Source of the DNA: Cryptomeria japonica
Lineage: Eukaryota; Streptophyta; Pinopsida; Cupressales; Cupressaceae
DNA length: 64,000 nucleotides
Direction of reading: 5' to 3'
Assembly: GCF_030272615.1 (NCBI RefSeq)
Contig: NC_081414.1
Span: 810,499,069-810,563,068 of the forward strand
This document shows, piece by piece, positions 21,196 through 32,191 of this stretch. The position numbers were made by a program, and so were the translations under genes. The notes beneath the pieces were generated by a model. It had not been told where the DNA came from and made no database searches. It saw only the letters and a program-made list of their open reading frames with translations. How positions within the stretch are numbered: position 1 is the stretch's first letter; every line of letters begins with the position of its first letter.

Positions 21196-23160
21196 ACAAC
21201 TACATTGACATACTTGAATATAATTGTATCTGCATCCTAACACCCGCTAACTTTGAAAACATTGAAGGCCTTCCCCTAGTTCACCACCAACTTATTGACT
21301 GGGACCATGAAGGACCTTTATAATTCAACACATTCTAAAACGATGAGGCCTTCACGGACTATTTAGGCATACGAGATGATCTTACACTTAAGGACCATAA
21401 GGTAGGATACACTATAAAACTCAACAACGTGGCATATTTTGGTGAGGGTGTTGGGCCTTCTAGTCGGAAAAATATAAAAATAAAAAACAAATCATGGCTT
21501 TTACAGTTAAAACCACATTGTGGCATTGTATAACCCCCAAAAAGTAAAAAGAAATGATGTATCTAATGGTGAAAACCTCTCTGAGGTGCCCAAACATGGA
21601 AGGTTTTACATTCTCCCAGCATCATATGAAGAAAAATCATCCATGTTAGTAGAGGAGACCATCAGAACAAACATTGGTATAGAAGAGATCCACACAACAT
21701 CTTCTTGGCACAATCTCTAACAGAGACAAAAAGACCGAAGTTCATAAGTTTCTTCACAAAGTTACAAATCAATTTTGCATGGTCATATGCCAATATGCCT
21801 AGACTGGATCTAGACTTGGTAATGCATCATTTGACAGTTAAAAAGGGGGCAAAACTAGTGAAATAAAAATTAAGAAAGATGCATCCACAAGTGGCATTAT
21901 TAGTCAAGGTAGAGCTTGAAAAATTGTTGGATGTCGGATTCATATGACCAATTGATTATCTTGAATGGATCTCCAACCTAGTACTAGTTAGGAAGCCAGA
22001 TTGCAGCATCAGAATATGTACAGATTTCAGAGACTTCAACAAAGCTTGTCCCAAGGATGAATTTCCATTGCCAAACATTGACCTGATTGTAGATCTTACA
22101 ATAGGTCATGCAATGTTATCTTTGATGGACGGATTCTCTGGCTACAATCAAATAAAAATCGTATTCGAGGACTAGCACAAATAAACATTTACTTGTCCCT
22201 GGGGAACTTTTTGCTGGAATGTCATGCCCTTCAGAAAAAAGAATGTAGGCGCTACATACCAACGAGCCATGACTACTATCTTTCATGCTCTTATGCACGT
22301 AATTGTAGAAGATTATGTTGATGACCTCTTGGGAAAATCATTAGACTAAGATACACATTTAGACATCCTTTCAATCATTTTTGATTGTTTGGAAAAATAC
22401 AAGGTGAGACTAAATCCCAAGAAATGTGTCTTTGGAGTAACCTCCAGAAAGCTCCTTGGATACATTGTATCAAAAAGAGGAATTGAAGCCGATCCTGCAA
22501 AAGTCAAAGATATCTTACAAATGCCTCCACCAAGAAATATCAGTCAACTTCAATCTTTACAAGGAAGACTCTAGTCCATATGAAGGTTCGTAACACAACT
22601 TGCGGATAAATGTCATCCTTTTCAGCACTTTTTACATACGAACATCAAATTAAAATGGGATGATAACTATCAATAGGCTTTTCAGATACTCAAAGATTAT
22701 CTTTTGAATCCACCAGTCTTGATCGCACCAGTCCCAGAACAACCCATGTTACTCTACAGATCAGCTACACCAACAACACGAGGGGCACTCTTAGCGCAAC
22801 AAGATGCTGAAGGCAAAGAAAAGGCTGTATATTACATTAGTCGTACTTTGGTCGGTTATGAGCTAAAATACACACTAATTGAGTGTGCGTGTCTTGCTAT
22901 GGTTTTTTCTTCACAAAAATTATGACATTACATGCTAATTCATAAAACTAAGTTGGTCACGAGGATTGATCCATTGAAGTATCTTCTCAATAAGGTGATG
23001 GTTACTGGTAGACTAGCCAAATGGGTGATGCTCTTGAGTGAATTCGATATTGAATATGTGGACAAAAAAGCAATAAAGGGACAAGCTATCATAGATTAGT
23101 TAGTAGATGCACCCATAATAGATAATGCTCCTCTAATTTTTGAATTTCCAGATGAATCCA
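21196..23160 (+). pseudogene. pol: Element A reverse transcriptase and native RNase H
   Basis: Begins with the linker ILTPANFENIEGLP and reads through FAWSYANMPRLDLDLVMHHL, KVELEKLLDVGFI, LVRKPDCSIRICTDFRDFNK, ACPKDEFPLPNIDLIVDL, LSLMDGFSGYNQIKI and the catalytic YVDD at 22314-22325, then KYKVRLNPKKCVFGVTSRKL and PPRNISQLQSLQGRL. Native RNase H follows from about 22610 (WDDNYQ, LLYRSATPTTRGALLAQQDA, AVYYISRTLVGYELKYTLIE). Its first Asp is absent (RSAT in place of TDAS), as is common when a second RNase H is present. Many stops (for example 21719, 21942, 22173, 22348, 22572, 22671 and 22923) show old decay. Confidence 0.85.
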
Positions 23161-23600
23161 TCTTGATGATATCACACTCGAAGCCTTGGCAATAGTACTT
23201 TGACGGCTCATACATGCAACATGGTTCAGGAGCTAGTACCCTCTTTATCACATCTCAAGGGGATTCCATTCCCAAATCATACCGTTTGTCATTTCCTTGC
23301 ACTAATAACATAGCAGATTATGAGGCATTAACAATTGGATTATGGATTGCAGTTGAGTGGAAGAACCAGGAACTTCATGTTTTTGGGGACTCTCAACTTG
23401 TAATTTGTCAAGAAACCGATGACTACCAAACAAAGGATAAAAAATTAATGTGTTACAAGAAAATGGTAGATCACTTCAAGCAATATTTCATGAAGTTAAC
23501 CTTTGAGTTGATACGAAGAGAGTAGAATCGAGTCGCAGATGCCATGGCTACTATTTCCTCATTGATTGATCTACCACAAAATGAAACCCTCTATGAGTTC
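23161..23600 (+). pseudogene. Element A second (archaeal-type) RNase H
   Basis: Reads YFDGSYMQHGSGASTLFITS with the first Asp at 23202-23204, then FPCTNNIADYEALTIGL, LHVFGDSQLVICQ and NRVADAMATISS. The Glu expected after Ala in the second motif is Asp here. This is the domain that defines the dual RNase H of the Tat/Ogre lineage, in its usual place between native RNase H and integrase. A stop near 23524 precedes the last motif. It contrasts with the position of the same domain type in elements B and E. Confidence 0.8.
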
Positions 23601-24935
23601 TTGGTGGATAACCTTTTGGTTCCCTCATATGAGATCACTCCTAATGAGATGATATGTGTAAGTGTTCCTGATTCCTAGTTATATGGTTCCATTTTAACAT
23701 ACCTTCATAACAACACCTTTCCTCCTGACTTATCCAATAACCAACATCGTACTTTCATTCACCAATCTTCCCGATATATGATTTTAGCTGATATCCTATA
23801 CCATCGAGGTCTAGATGGTACTCTTCTTAGATGTTTAGAAAGGGACGAAGCTCAGATTGTGTTATGTGAAGTTCATGAAGGGATATGTGGTCCACATTCT
23901 AGCGGTCATACCTTAGCCAAGAAACTCATCAGGGCTCGATATTATTGGCCTAATATGGAAAATATTCATATCATTTTGTCAAGAAATGTAAGAAATGTCA
24001 AATTTATGGAGACCTTATTCATTCCCCAGCATAATAACTTCAACCAATTGCAACTCCTTGGCCCTTTTGTCATTGGGGACTCGATCTCATAGGCAAGATT
24101 CACCCTCCTTCTTCCAATGGCCACAAATTCATTATCACTACCACAGAGTCTTTCACAAAATGGATTGAAGTCATGCCTCTTACACAAATCACTGGAAAAT
24201 AGATTGGTACATTCATTCTCAACTATATCATTTGTCGGTACAGTATTCCCCTTTCCATCATCACTGATAACAGATGTCCCCTCAAAAACCAATATGTTCG
24301 TGAACTTTGTGATTGCTTTCATATTACCCATCATTTCTCTACTCCCTATTACAACCAAGGTAATGTTCAAGTTGAGGTGTCTAATAAAACCATTCTTAAA
24401 ATACCAAAAAAGATAGTCGATGACGCTGGTTGAAATTGGCATATCCAACTTAATCCCGCACTTTGGGCTTATCGCACAAGTGTTCACACACCTACAGGAG
24501 CCACACCTTATTCACTTGTCTATGGAACTGAAGCTATCTTTCCTATTGAGGTCGAGTTACTATCTTTATGAGTCTCTTTGCACAACATTATCAGTGATGA
24601 AGACTATAGGGTCTCTCGCTTACAAGAACATGAACTATTGGATGAATGAAGACAAACTACTTTTAATCATCTCAAGGCTTATCAACAATGAATGAGTTGT
24701 AGTTACAATCACAAAGTAAAGTCTCACACATTTGATGTAGGTGACTTAGTTCTCAAATAAAATCCTAAAAACCAGCAAGACAGATAGAAGAAGGGCAAGT
24801 TCAAACCAAATTGGCTTGGTCCTTACATCATTACAACAGCCTATGGATCTGGTGCATATCAACTCTCAACCCCAGAGGGTAAACCTTTAGATGATCCTAT
24901 CAATAGAATGCACCTTTTCATGTTTTACACATATC
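23601..24935 (+). pseudogene. Element A integrase
   Basis: Zinc module: LYHRGLDGTLLRCLERDEAQ, VHEGICGPHSSGHTLAKKLI and, after a frameshift near 23975, KKCKKCQIYGDLIH. Catalytic core from about 24072: WGLDLIGKIHPPSSNGHKFI, SIITDNRCP, YYNQGNVQVEVSNKT, so D-D-E positions are retained. It ends with ALWAYRTSVHTPTGATPYSL, VYGTEAIFPIEVE and the C-terminal PNWLGPYIITTAYGSGAYQL, NRMHLFMFY. Frameshifts and stops (24203, 24569, 24647, 24692, 24758) are scattered. No chromodomain is seen. It is followed by the A-rich tract and the long 3' region. Confidence 0.85.
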
Positions 24936-25080
24936 TCTTCAGAGTATCCTAATTCAAAAATACAAAAAATTCAAAAAAAATTCAAAAAATACAAAAAATT
25001 CAAAAAATACAAAAAAACCAAAAAATTCAAAAATATAAAAAAAAATCCAATAAAAGTAAAGAGAGATAAATTCATCCAAC
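24936..25080 (+). repeat. A-rich low-complexity tract after integrase
   Basis: Repeats of AAATTCAAAAAATAC and similar. It encodes Lys/Phe-rich nonsense if read and is best seen as the low-complexity start of the 3' region of element A. Confidence 0.75.
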
Positions 25081-26589
25081 AGTGAAAACTACTCTGGTGG
25101 CGCCCTGGGAAAGTACCAAGGTAAAAGATAAGTCACCGATGCCATGTATAGAGACATTGATCTTCCCTCCTTTAGGATTTAATCTCATCTTTCACTTTAC
25201 ACACACTCATAGCCTATCGATCCATAATAAAATTACCCATTCCCATCATGGCTTGTTATTGATCTACATAAGATTGGTTACCCATTCATAATAAAACATC
25301 TTTTTTCACCTCTTTCAATCCATAATAAATCATCTCCTATCTGTGGCTAAGGCAAATCCTACGTCTAGTGATGGGTGTGGAACTAAGAGCATCACATGTT
25401 CTGAGGAGTATAGTTTCTTCAAGTTTTCTTTAGTTTATCCATGCACAATCCACAATAAAGCATCACGTGAATCGCCAATCCACAATAAAGTTTCATTTTC
25501 TCCTTAATAAAGTATCAGTTTCATGGATTCAATCAGTTTCAAATGAGACATAACAACAACAATGGGCTTCAACAAATCAAATCTTTCAACAGACTTAGAC
25601 AACATTATGGTTCAGTGCTATCTATCATTTTGTGAAAGTAACCATTGTGACCACAATCAAATAGACTTATACAAGTGACAAGAGACACTAAATTTGAGGA
25701 CTACAATGGATGTTGGTATTGAGTCTTTGTTTTATTTTCGATTTTATCTTTTTGGTGACATGTCTTTTGGATTTTCCAAGATGTTTTTGACTAGAGATTT
25801 TATCTCTAGGATGTCTTTAAGTAGAAATGCCAAGATGGGGTATCGTCACTTATTTTTCTTTTTTGTCTATGGATTATCTCTTATTAATGCTATGACTTGT
25901 CCAAGGATATGAGGACATTGTGGGTCTAGTGTGAACTAGGGCATTCCTTGTTTGAAACAATCTGATCTCCATGCAAACAGGTAGAATGACTTTCTGAGTC
26001 AAACACATATCTGGATTGTCATAATCTATTTGCCATAATAAATCTCAATGATGATAAAGCACAAGAAGTTGTTTCACTTCCATATCTTCTATCTTCCATC
26101 CCCCTTTCTTGATTGACCTCCATCATCCTTCTTGAGTCCGTGTAGCCTGCTATCACATGACTGAGTATAATGACATGCCAAAAATATCTGCATTTCATGT
26201 ATTTTTCACCTACATTACCACATTTTAGCATTTCATGCATACATATAGATATCACAATTACATCACATCTTGCACACAACACATGTTATCACATTTTACA
26301 TTTTCATCATCTAAATAATTATTTGCATTAACATATTCATTTTGCATTTCATACATTCACATTCAAATTTGCGTAACATATGAAAAACATAAAAGAACAA
26401 AAATATTGTATTTCGTCATGTATACATATTTGCATCCATATCATAAGCATCATATAGAAACAAGAATCACATAGAAGCAACATCACATAGGTACACATGC
26501 ATATAGCTACCGCAAGGATGAATAATCTCATATATATATATCAAAATCACAAGTGTCATGATACAATGATGTCAAAATCATATGGCTAC
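25081..26589 (+). other. Element A 3' region, non-coding
   Basis: No gene is supported. The stretch contains AT-rich and CATCATA-like sequence, repeated phrases such as CAATCCACAATAAAG (about 25447-25489) and runs of TTTTATC. It lies between integrase and the antisense PMD relic. Confidence 0.6.
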
Positions 26590-28515
26590 AATCACCGTAT
26601 CATCCAAAAATAGTACAAAATTGATACATAGGGAGCCCTCTAAGGCTATGATAAACTCCCTCTCTCAGAGCCAGCTAGCCTCAATAGAGTCTAAGCCCTT
26701 GAAGGACCTGCCCCAGGATCCTTTCTCTTGCCTCCTCTATCTAGTGGTGGTGGAGGACCCATGACCCCACCACTAGATGCCTGTCCTCGATCTCTCCCTC
26801 CAGTGGTCATTGTAGTCCGCGAGGATCTCCAGAAGCTCCTAGCCTGCTGATTTGGTGGCACCACTCCATAGTACAGGTCTCTCTAGTATGCTATCTCCTC
26901 CCCTACCTACAAAATGTAGGTGTATCCGACCCCTATGTTCTCTGTTGCCTGCCTCCCTACCCTCAGTATTATCTCAACCTCTATATAGCACTGAATATCC
27001 TAATCCCTCTCTCGCTCAGTGTCCCTCAGCTATATCTTGAGCCTAGTCGTATCTCTCTCCATATCCTAGATCTCATCTGCATGTCCCTAGCTGATCTCCC
27101 TCAAGGATAGTAGCTCATCCTCCTCCTCTCTCCCCTCACCCTGTCCCTATGGCTGCTCATGTGGTTGCTCCTGTCCCTGTCCCCGTCCCTATACCTATTT
27201 GGGAACCTATGCTATTGGCACTTGTAATGGAAATCCACCTCTACCCCTCACTACATGCATCTATCTCTCCTCTCCACCCTCTCTCCTCTGAGCCACTCTC
27301 CTCTCTACCATTGTGCCTCATATCCATCATCGGCCTTTGCCTCCACCATCTCCACTATCATTTTCATCACCTCCACCATCTCCCTCTATCGGCTCCCCTA
27401 GATCCATCAATCATGGAAATGGATGCTCTCCCTAATATGAAGTGTACTCTGCATCCATACCTACATCCTCTACATATGCCCAAATGTCCCAAGGCATGGG
27501 AACCATCTCCAACATCTGTGTCATAGCCTGAGCATATGACAATAACGGACCTAAATGCACTTGATCCCTCACTGTTCATGCATACATCCCCAACCCCCAT
27601 GGCATCTGTTGTATCCTGTCAAACTACCTGCATAACCTGCCTATCAACTACCTCCCAATAATATATGGTATCCTCCCTATCAAATACCTACTCCTAAATA
27701 CATATGGCAGTTTTATTGCATCATCCTCCCACTCCTCACAGTCTAAGTAAGGCCTCCATACTACACTCTCTATCTCATCAATCACCCTGCACCAATACTC
27801 TAGCCTCCCAATCTGTGGCTTAGAAGTAATCATATCATACAGGTGTACAAAATTGCACCCATGTCCTATGCCTCTAAAGTGTATCAGACGTGTAACTGAT
27901 AGATGCTCATATGCCCATACCTGCAATAAGGTCACTTCACATCCCAATCCTGTTGATCTGTGATATACAAACTGATGTAGCTCATAATACATGTGTGCCA
28001 ACAAACATGGCCCCCATGCAAACCTGGTGTGCTCAGTCACCAATGTCTCTAGAGTACTCCCCCATCCCACAACCAACCCTCGTTTTGCCCTATCTAGACT
28101 AGGAACCAACTGATAACTCCTGCCAATACTATCGGTAGTGCCAATCCCATCACTATCATGGTGTCCCATGCCACATGTCCTCTGTCATCTCCAGTCCTAG
28201 ATCCTGGAACACTCATCTCAGTGCATCACTATCTCCCTCTCGATCTTAAGGAACTAACTCCCCAACCATCGATATCTTCAGTATCCTATATACATCCTCT
28301 AAGGTGATTTTCATCTCACCCATCGAAAAATGAAAAGTGCATGTCTCTAAGTGCCATCTCTCAGCTAATGTAGTCACCAAACCCATGTTTGCCTGAAACT
28401 TAGGCACATACATAATGTATCGCAAGACCATAGCCTCCACTACTGCTATATCCTCAAATGTCAGCTTTGCTCGCAAACTCTGAGTCGAAGGGAATATGTC
28501 CCGTGACTCTAGCAT
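26590..28515 (-). pseudogene. Plant mobile domain (PMD/MAIN-like) relic, antisense to element A
   Basis: On the minus strand 28515-28246 reads TTLAERWHLETCTFHFSMGE and MKITLEDVYRILKISMVGEL, the signature start of the PMD family (serine phosphatase-like/aminotransferase-like mobile domain, as in MAIN and MAIL1). After a frameshift, 28169-27648 continues with KRGLVVGWGSTLETLV, RFAWGPCLLAHMYYELHQFV, LLQVWAYEHLSVTRL and VVWRPYLDCEEWEDD. Downstream the reading is Gly/Pro/Ser-rich (to about 26600, ending GGVMGPPPPLDRGGKRK), typical of PMD gene tails. Stops and shifts break it. It lies inside the 3' region of gypsy A in the opposite orientation, an arrangement known for antisense ORFs in some Tat-like elements. 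Whether it is element cargo or a captured host gene is undecided. Confidence 0.7.
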
Positions 28516-28554
28516 CAGTAGGTCCTCCTACAGTCAAGCCAATCAACTATGTCA

Positions 28555-28755
28555 ATTCCTAGTGGTACTCCATGTTCATCACAAAGTGCTTCTTTTTATC
28601 CTAGTGCTTATATCTATCATATGGCACTCTATCCTAGTGGTACTCCCTATTCATCACAAAGTGCTCCTTTTTATCCTAGTGCTTATATCTATCATATGGC
28701 ACTCTATCCTAGTAGTACTCCCTGTTCATCACAAAGCATTGCTTATATCTTTTAG
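28555..28755 (+). repeat. 75-bp tandem repeat, about 2.6 copies
   Basis: Units begin CCTAGTGGTACTCC at 28558, 28633 and 28708, spaced exactly 75 bp. The third is truncated. Because 75 is divisible by three, a shadow reading repeats every 25 residues, but there is no sign of a real protein. It lies just upstream (on the minus strand) of the PMD relic. Confidence 0.85.
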
Positions 28756-28764
28756 GGCACCTAC

Positions 28765-29112
28765 TTGAGTGTATCCTCTTGAGTAGCTTATCCAATTGGA
28801 AATGTATGTTCTATCACATAATTATCAATTTCAGCCTAATCCAATTGACAACGTATGTTCTATCACAAAATTGTCAATTTCTTTGGTACTCCCTATTTAT
28901 CACAAAGTGTCTCACTCTATCTTATCATTGGGCTCTGCTTGAGTGTATCCTCTTGAGTAGTTTCCTGATTGGAAATGTATGTTCTATCATAGAATTGTCA
29001 ATCCTAGCCTTATCTATTATCCTAGTCTTCCCTAGAGGACCTGTTTGAGTGTATCCTCTCAATAGCTTATCCAATCAACAACGTATGTTTATCACAGAAT
29101 TGTTGATTCGAC
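28765..29112 (+). repeat. Interspersed degenerate repeats
   Basis: The block TTGAGTGTATCCTCTTGAGT begins at 28765 and 28939, with a variant at 29045. The phrase TATGTTCTATCACA with AATTGTCAAT nearby recurs four times, and part of the 75-bp unit reappears near 28885. The pattern suggests repeated duplication of short modules. Confidence 0.7.
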
Positions 29113-29129
29113 CTTGAAGACACAAATGT

Positions 29130-29422
29130 GCTTGCATACTTCACAAACACGCCTACCCTACATAGACGTGCCTATCCCACACATACACACCTTCCCTGCA
29201 TAGACGCACCTGCATTTCACAAATGCGTTTTCCCTGCACAAATGCGCCTGCCCTACACAGACATTCCTGCCCTACACAGATGCGCCTACCTTACACAGAT
29301 GCGCTTGCCCTGCATAAATGAATTTTCCATGTGCAAATGTGGCTACCCTGCATAGACGCACCTGCACTTCACAAATGTGCCTACCCTGCATAGATGTGCC
29401 TGAATTGGACACAGACACTATT
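29130..29422 (+). repeat. 19-bp minisatellite, about 14 units
   Basis: Consensus close to GCGCCTGCCCTACACAGAT. Clean unit starts at 29244, 29263, 29282 and 29301 show the 19-bp step. As 19 is not divisible by three the array is not coding by design. It lies between the PMD relic and the 3' LTR of element A. Confidence 0.85.
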
Positions 29423-30013
29423 AAAACAAAAGACATGCTTAAACTTGACATAGATGCACCTAGCCTACCCAAGATGCACCAGGCACCAATGCAGATGCAC
29501 CTTAGCATTTTTTTACCATGCTTGACATTTTTTGCACCCTACCTAAAGCACATTTATTACCCTACCCAACATGCATTTATGACAACAATTACTTCAACAA
29601 AGTACAAGGAGGTTTTGCAATACTCATCGGATCTCCTGCATCTATTGGCCTTTGAAATTAGTGAACATGATCAAATCTATGCACCAATGCCATCGCATCT
29701 GACTGCCTCTTCTCTCTCTACACTCTGATATCTTAGGTGTTTGGATGACAATGAGGATGTTTTCCCTCGTAGTCTATCTTGTAGACTACCCTAGCCCTAA
29801 TCTCTCGAGTCAATCTTCTTTATCCCGTGACTCTGTCACTCTATCCTATCTTGTCAGTCCTTTCTAGCCTTTCTTTCTTATTGAGAGATTGTCTGTGATA
29901 TTTTCAAACATTTTCATCCAATCTCTCGGGGTGCAGATCATTCCCATCTTGGGGCAACTTTGTATCAGTTCATCTTATCTTCTTTGAAACAACGTGACAA
30001 GCTGCATTGTCTC
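29423..30013 (+). other. Element A 3' region before the polypurine tract
   Basis: No gene is supported. C/T-rich sequence with phrases such as TCTCGGGGTGCAGATCATTC leads to the polypurine tract. Confidence 0.6.
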
Positions 30014-30027
30014 AAAGAAGGGAAAAA
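30014..30027 (+). promoter_or_regulatory. Polypurine tract of element A
   Basis: AAAGAAGGGAAAAA sits immediately before the LTR start TGTAGACACC and is the probable plus-strand primer. Confidence 0.8.
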
Positions 30028-30623
30028 TGTAGACACCTAGAATTGTCCTGTCTAATTAAATAAATATTTTAATTTATTTAATTATTTTAACCCTAATTAT
30101 TCTATTAATCACATAAATCTTTATTTATTTAATTAATTCATTTACCCTCTTCTAGCTTTATTTCTCATTTAAATAAAAACTTTTATTTATTTAAATTACC
30201 CTTTTCCTAGATTAAATAAATATTTTATTTATTTAATTGATCCCACTTCCTCTATTAATTAAATCAATCTTTATTTATTTAATTAATTCATTAGCTTTTT
30301 CTACCCATGACACATGTCATTCATCTCATAATTCCTACACTACCTACCCTCTCATTATTTTCTTATTTCTTATACCTACCCTCTAATCCTAGCCGACCAT
30401 TTATCTTTTACACATCTCAATCTTATCCCTCCATTTCCTAAAGTGTCTTCTATATAAGGAGATGCTTCCTTCATTATCAAGCTCTCCTAATCATTTCTCC
30501 TAGACTCCAAGCATTCTAGCATTCGAACTTTCACATGCAGTCAAGCCTACTTGCAACCACATTTCCATTCTTTGTTGAGCTCTTGTGCACACATAAAATC
30601 TGAGAGAAAATATATGAAGCAAG
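30028..30623 (+). repeat. 3' LTR of element A, first part
   Basis: Starts TGTAGACACCTAGAATTG after the polypurine tract. It contains AT-rich repeated blocks (TTTATTTATTTAATTAATTC at about 30121 and 30271), a TATA box at 30451-30459 and a C-rich leader. Copia C inserts after GCAAG (30619-30623). The rest resumes at 38345. Confidence 0.8.
30451..30459 (+). promoter_or_regulatory. LTR TATA box, element A
   Basis: TATATAAGG, followed about 30 bp later by the likely transcript start. It is a good match for a plant LTR promoter. Confidence 0.6.
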
Positions 30624-32127
30624 TGTTGACATTTCAGTAGAAAGAAATATTGTTACCATTTCAATAAGGATATTGAGAAGGTTGTTGAAGATTATTGATA
30701 TAACTGAAGAAGGATGATTACTATCTTTATAACATTATTTTGTCATTGATGTCAAGAAATTGATTTTCTGATTCAGTATGATGTTGCCATATCTTAAGAA
30801 GTATATTTTGATGAGTATTAATTGGTCAGTAAGTGATATAGAAACAATGTGATGAATAAGGGGAGAAATAAGTTATTCAATGGGCAACTACTACCGAGTT
30901 AGATGATGATGAGATCATGTTGTTTAGATTGTTTTTATATCCTACAAATGTTGTTGATTGCAAGGTTAGTACTATACTATGTCACCGAGCAAGAACCTAG
31001 TTGGTCAACCCTAAGGAACCTATTCGGTAAACCCTAAGGTTATCGATACCAGTTAATGAAGGCAAAATGACTACCGAGTGAAGTTCAATATTTACTGAGT
31101 TGCAACCGAGTTATGACAGATCGCATTGGATGGATAAAAGCATTATTTAATGAAGGACAATGATGAACTGGAGTTGATTAAATGATTGGTATGTCGTGCA
31201 TGAAGTTTGTTAAGGATCTATGGCAATGGAAGATCGAGAGGAAGATCTACAGCTCAAATTGAACTACCATAACCTTGTGCAAGTTCCAAGAAAGGAATGC
31301 AGTCCCTAGGCAAGGTAAAACATTTTTAGATCGAAGGATACATTGAACTTGGTCAAGATTGAAGATCTGACGACTAAGATTGAACATGAGAAATGTGATC
31401 AAGGAGATTTAGTAGTTAGAATTGTTTATAAATAAGGAATTGTTGATGAACAATGCATGCGGGCAAGTGTAAGCATAGGGATGCTACATAGTGATTATTG
31501 AGCACAGAAGCTTGAAGACCTGTTTGAATAACAGAGTAAGGAGCCTAGCAGAGGGACAAGATAAGTCCTATGACAAGATTGTTTTGAGCAAATAAGCATC
31601 TGCTTTAGCATTTTAGATGTGAAGTTGCAGATATATATTATTACTATTGTTTATTCTATAAGTAACAGGAAATATCTTAACCGAGTGGACCTAAGAGTTT
31701 TATTTGTAAATCCTCTAGCAAGGTGACATTCTAGTTGAGTGTTTGAAATCCTTTAACAAGGTCACTTCTAACAAAGTGAAGATTCTAATAGATCTGAGGG
31801 AAATCCCTTAACCGGGTCACATCTAGCAATGTGTTTGTAATCTTTAACATGATTTGCTTTTAACCAAGCATACTCTAGAAGAGTATATTTCTTAGTGGGT
31901 CCAAAATCCCATAGTGGTTTTTCCATATTTGGGTTTCCACATTAAATTTGGTGTTATATGTGTTATGATGATTATGTATTTATGAGTTAGCATGTTTAAC
32001 AGTTTTTGATTATATTGCTGAAGTTTAAGTTACCGAAGTTGAATCTATTGAAAATATTGAAGATTAAATTTGTATGATTCACCCCCCTCCCTCTCATCTT
32101 GTTAGCTATTGGCATCAGAACTTTACA
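30624..32127 (+). repeat. 5' LTR of element C
   Basis: Starts TGTTGACATTTCAG and ends TTTACA. ACCGAG motifs recur (for example about 30894, 30983, 31075, 31107 and 31681). TATA box at 31427-31434. The end carries GATTCACCCCCCTCCCTCTC. Confidence 0.95.
31427..31434 (+). promoter_or_regulatory. LTR TATA box, element C (5' LTR)
   Basis: TATAAATA, with matching copies at 37640-37647 (3' LTR) and in element D at 51318-51325 and 57430-57437. Its conservation in four LTRs supports a promoter role. Confidence 0.7.
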
Positions 32128-32128
32128 A

Positions 32129-32141
32129 TTGGTATCAAAGC
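32129..32141 (+). promoter_or_regulatory. Primer-binding site, element C
   Basis: TTGGTATCAAAGC, one base after the LTR end. Met-tRNA type with one change from the usual TTGGTATCAGAGC. Confidence 0.8.
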
Positions 32142-32191
32142 TTTGGACTTCGGAAGAAAAGTTTAAAGGTACTTGAGGCAAAGATCTGAAG

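Larger units (their letters stand above)
21196..30623 (+). mobile_element. Ty3/gypsy element A, downstream portion
   Basis: Continuation of the element begun at 1-2207: RT, RNase H, second RNase H, integrase, a long 3' region with an antisense PMD relic and tandem repeats, a polypurine tract and the first 596 bp of the 3' LTR. Copia C interrupts the LTR at 30624. A resumes at 38345 after the target duplication. Confidence 0.85.

Noticed and set aside
24891-25085. Lys/Phe-rich ORF after A's integrase
   Set aside because: Low-complexity A-rich tract; only its first residues are integrase C-terminus.
25694-25912. Phe-rich ORF in A's 3' region
   Set aside because: T-rich sequence gives a hydrophobic reading without motifs.
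28496-28768. Plus-strand ORF with a 25-residue repeat
   Set aside because: The open reading is a by-product of a 75-bp tandem repeat. No codon-like variation is seen, and it overlaps the non-coding 3' region of element A.
29130-29422. Short regular repeats that might suggest a CRISPR array
   Set aside because: Units of 19 bp are contiguous with no spacers, in a plant retrotransposon. It is a minisatellite.
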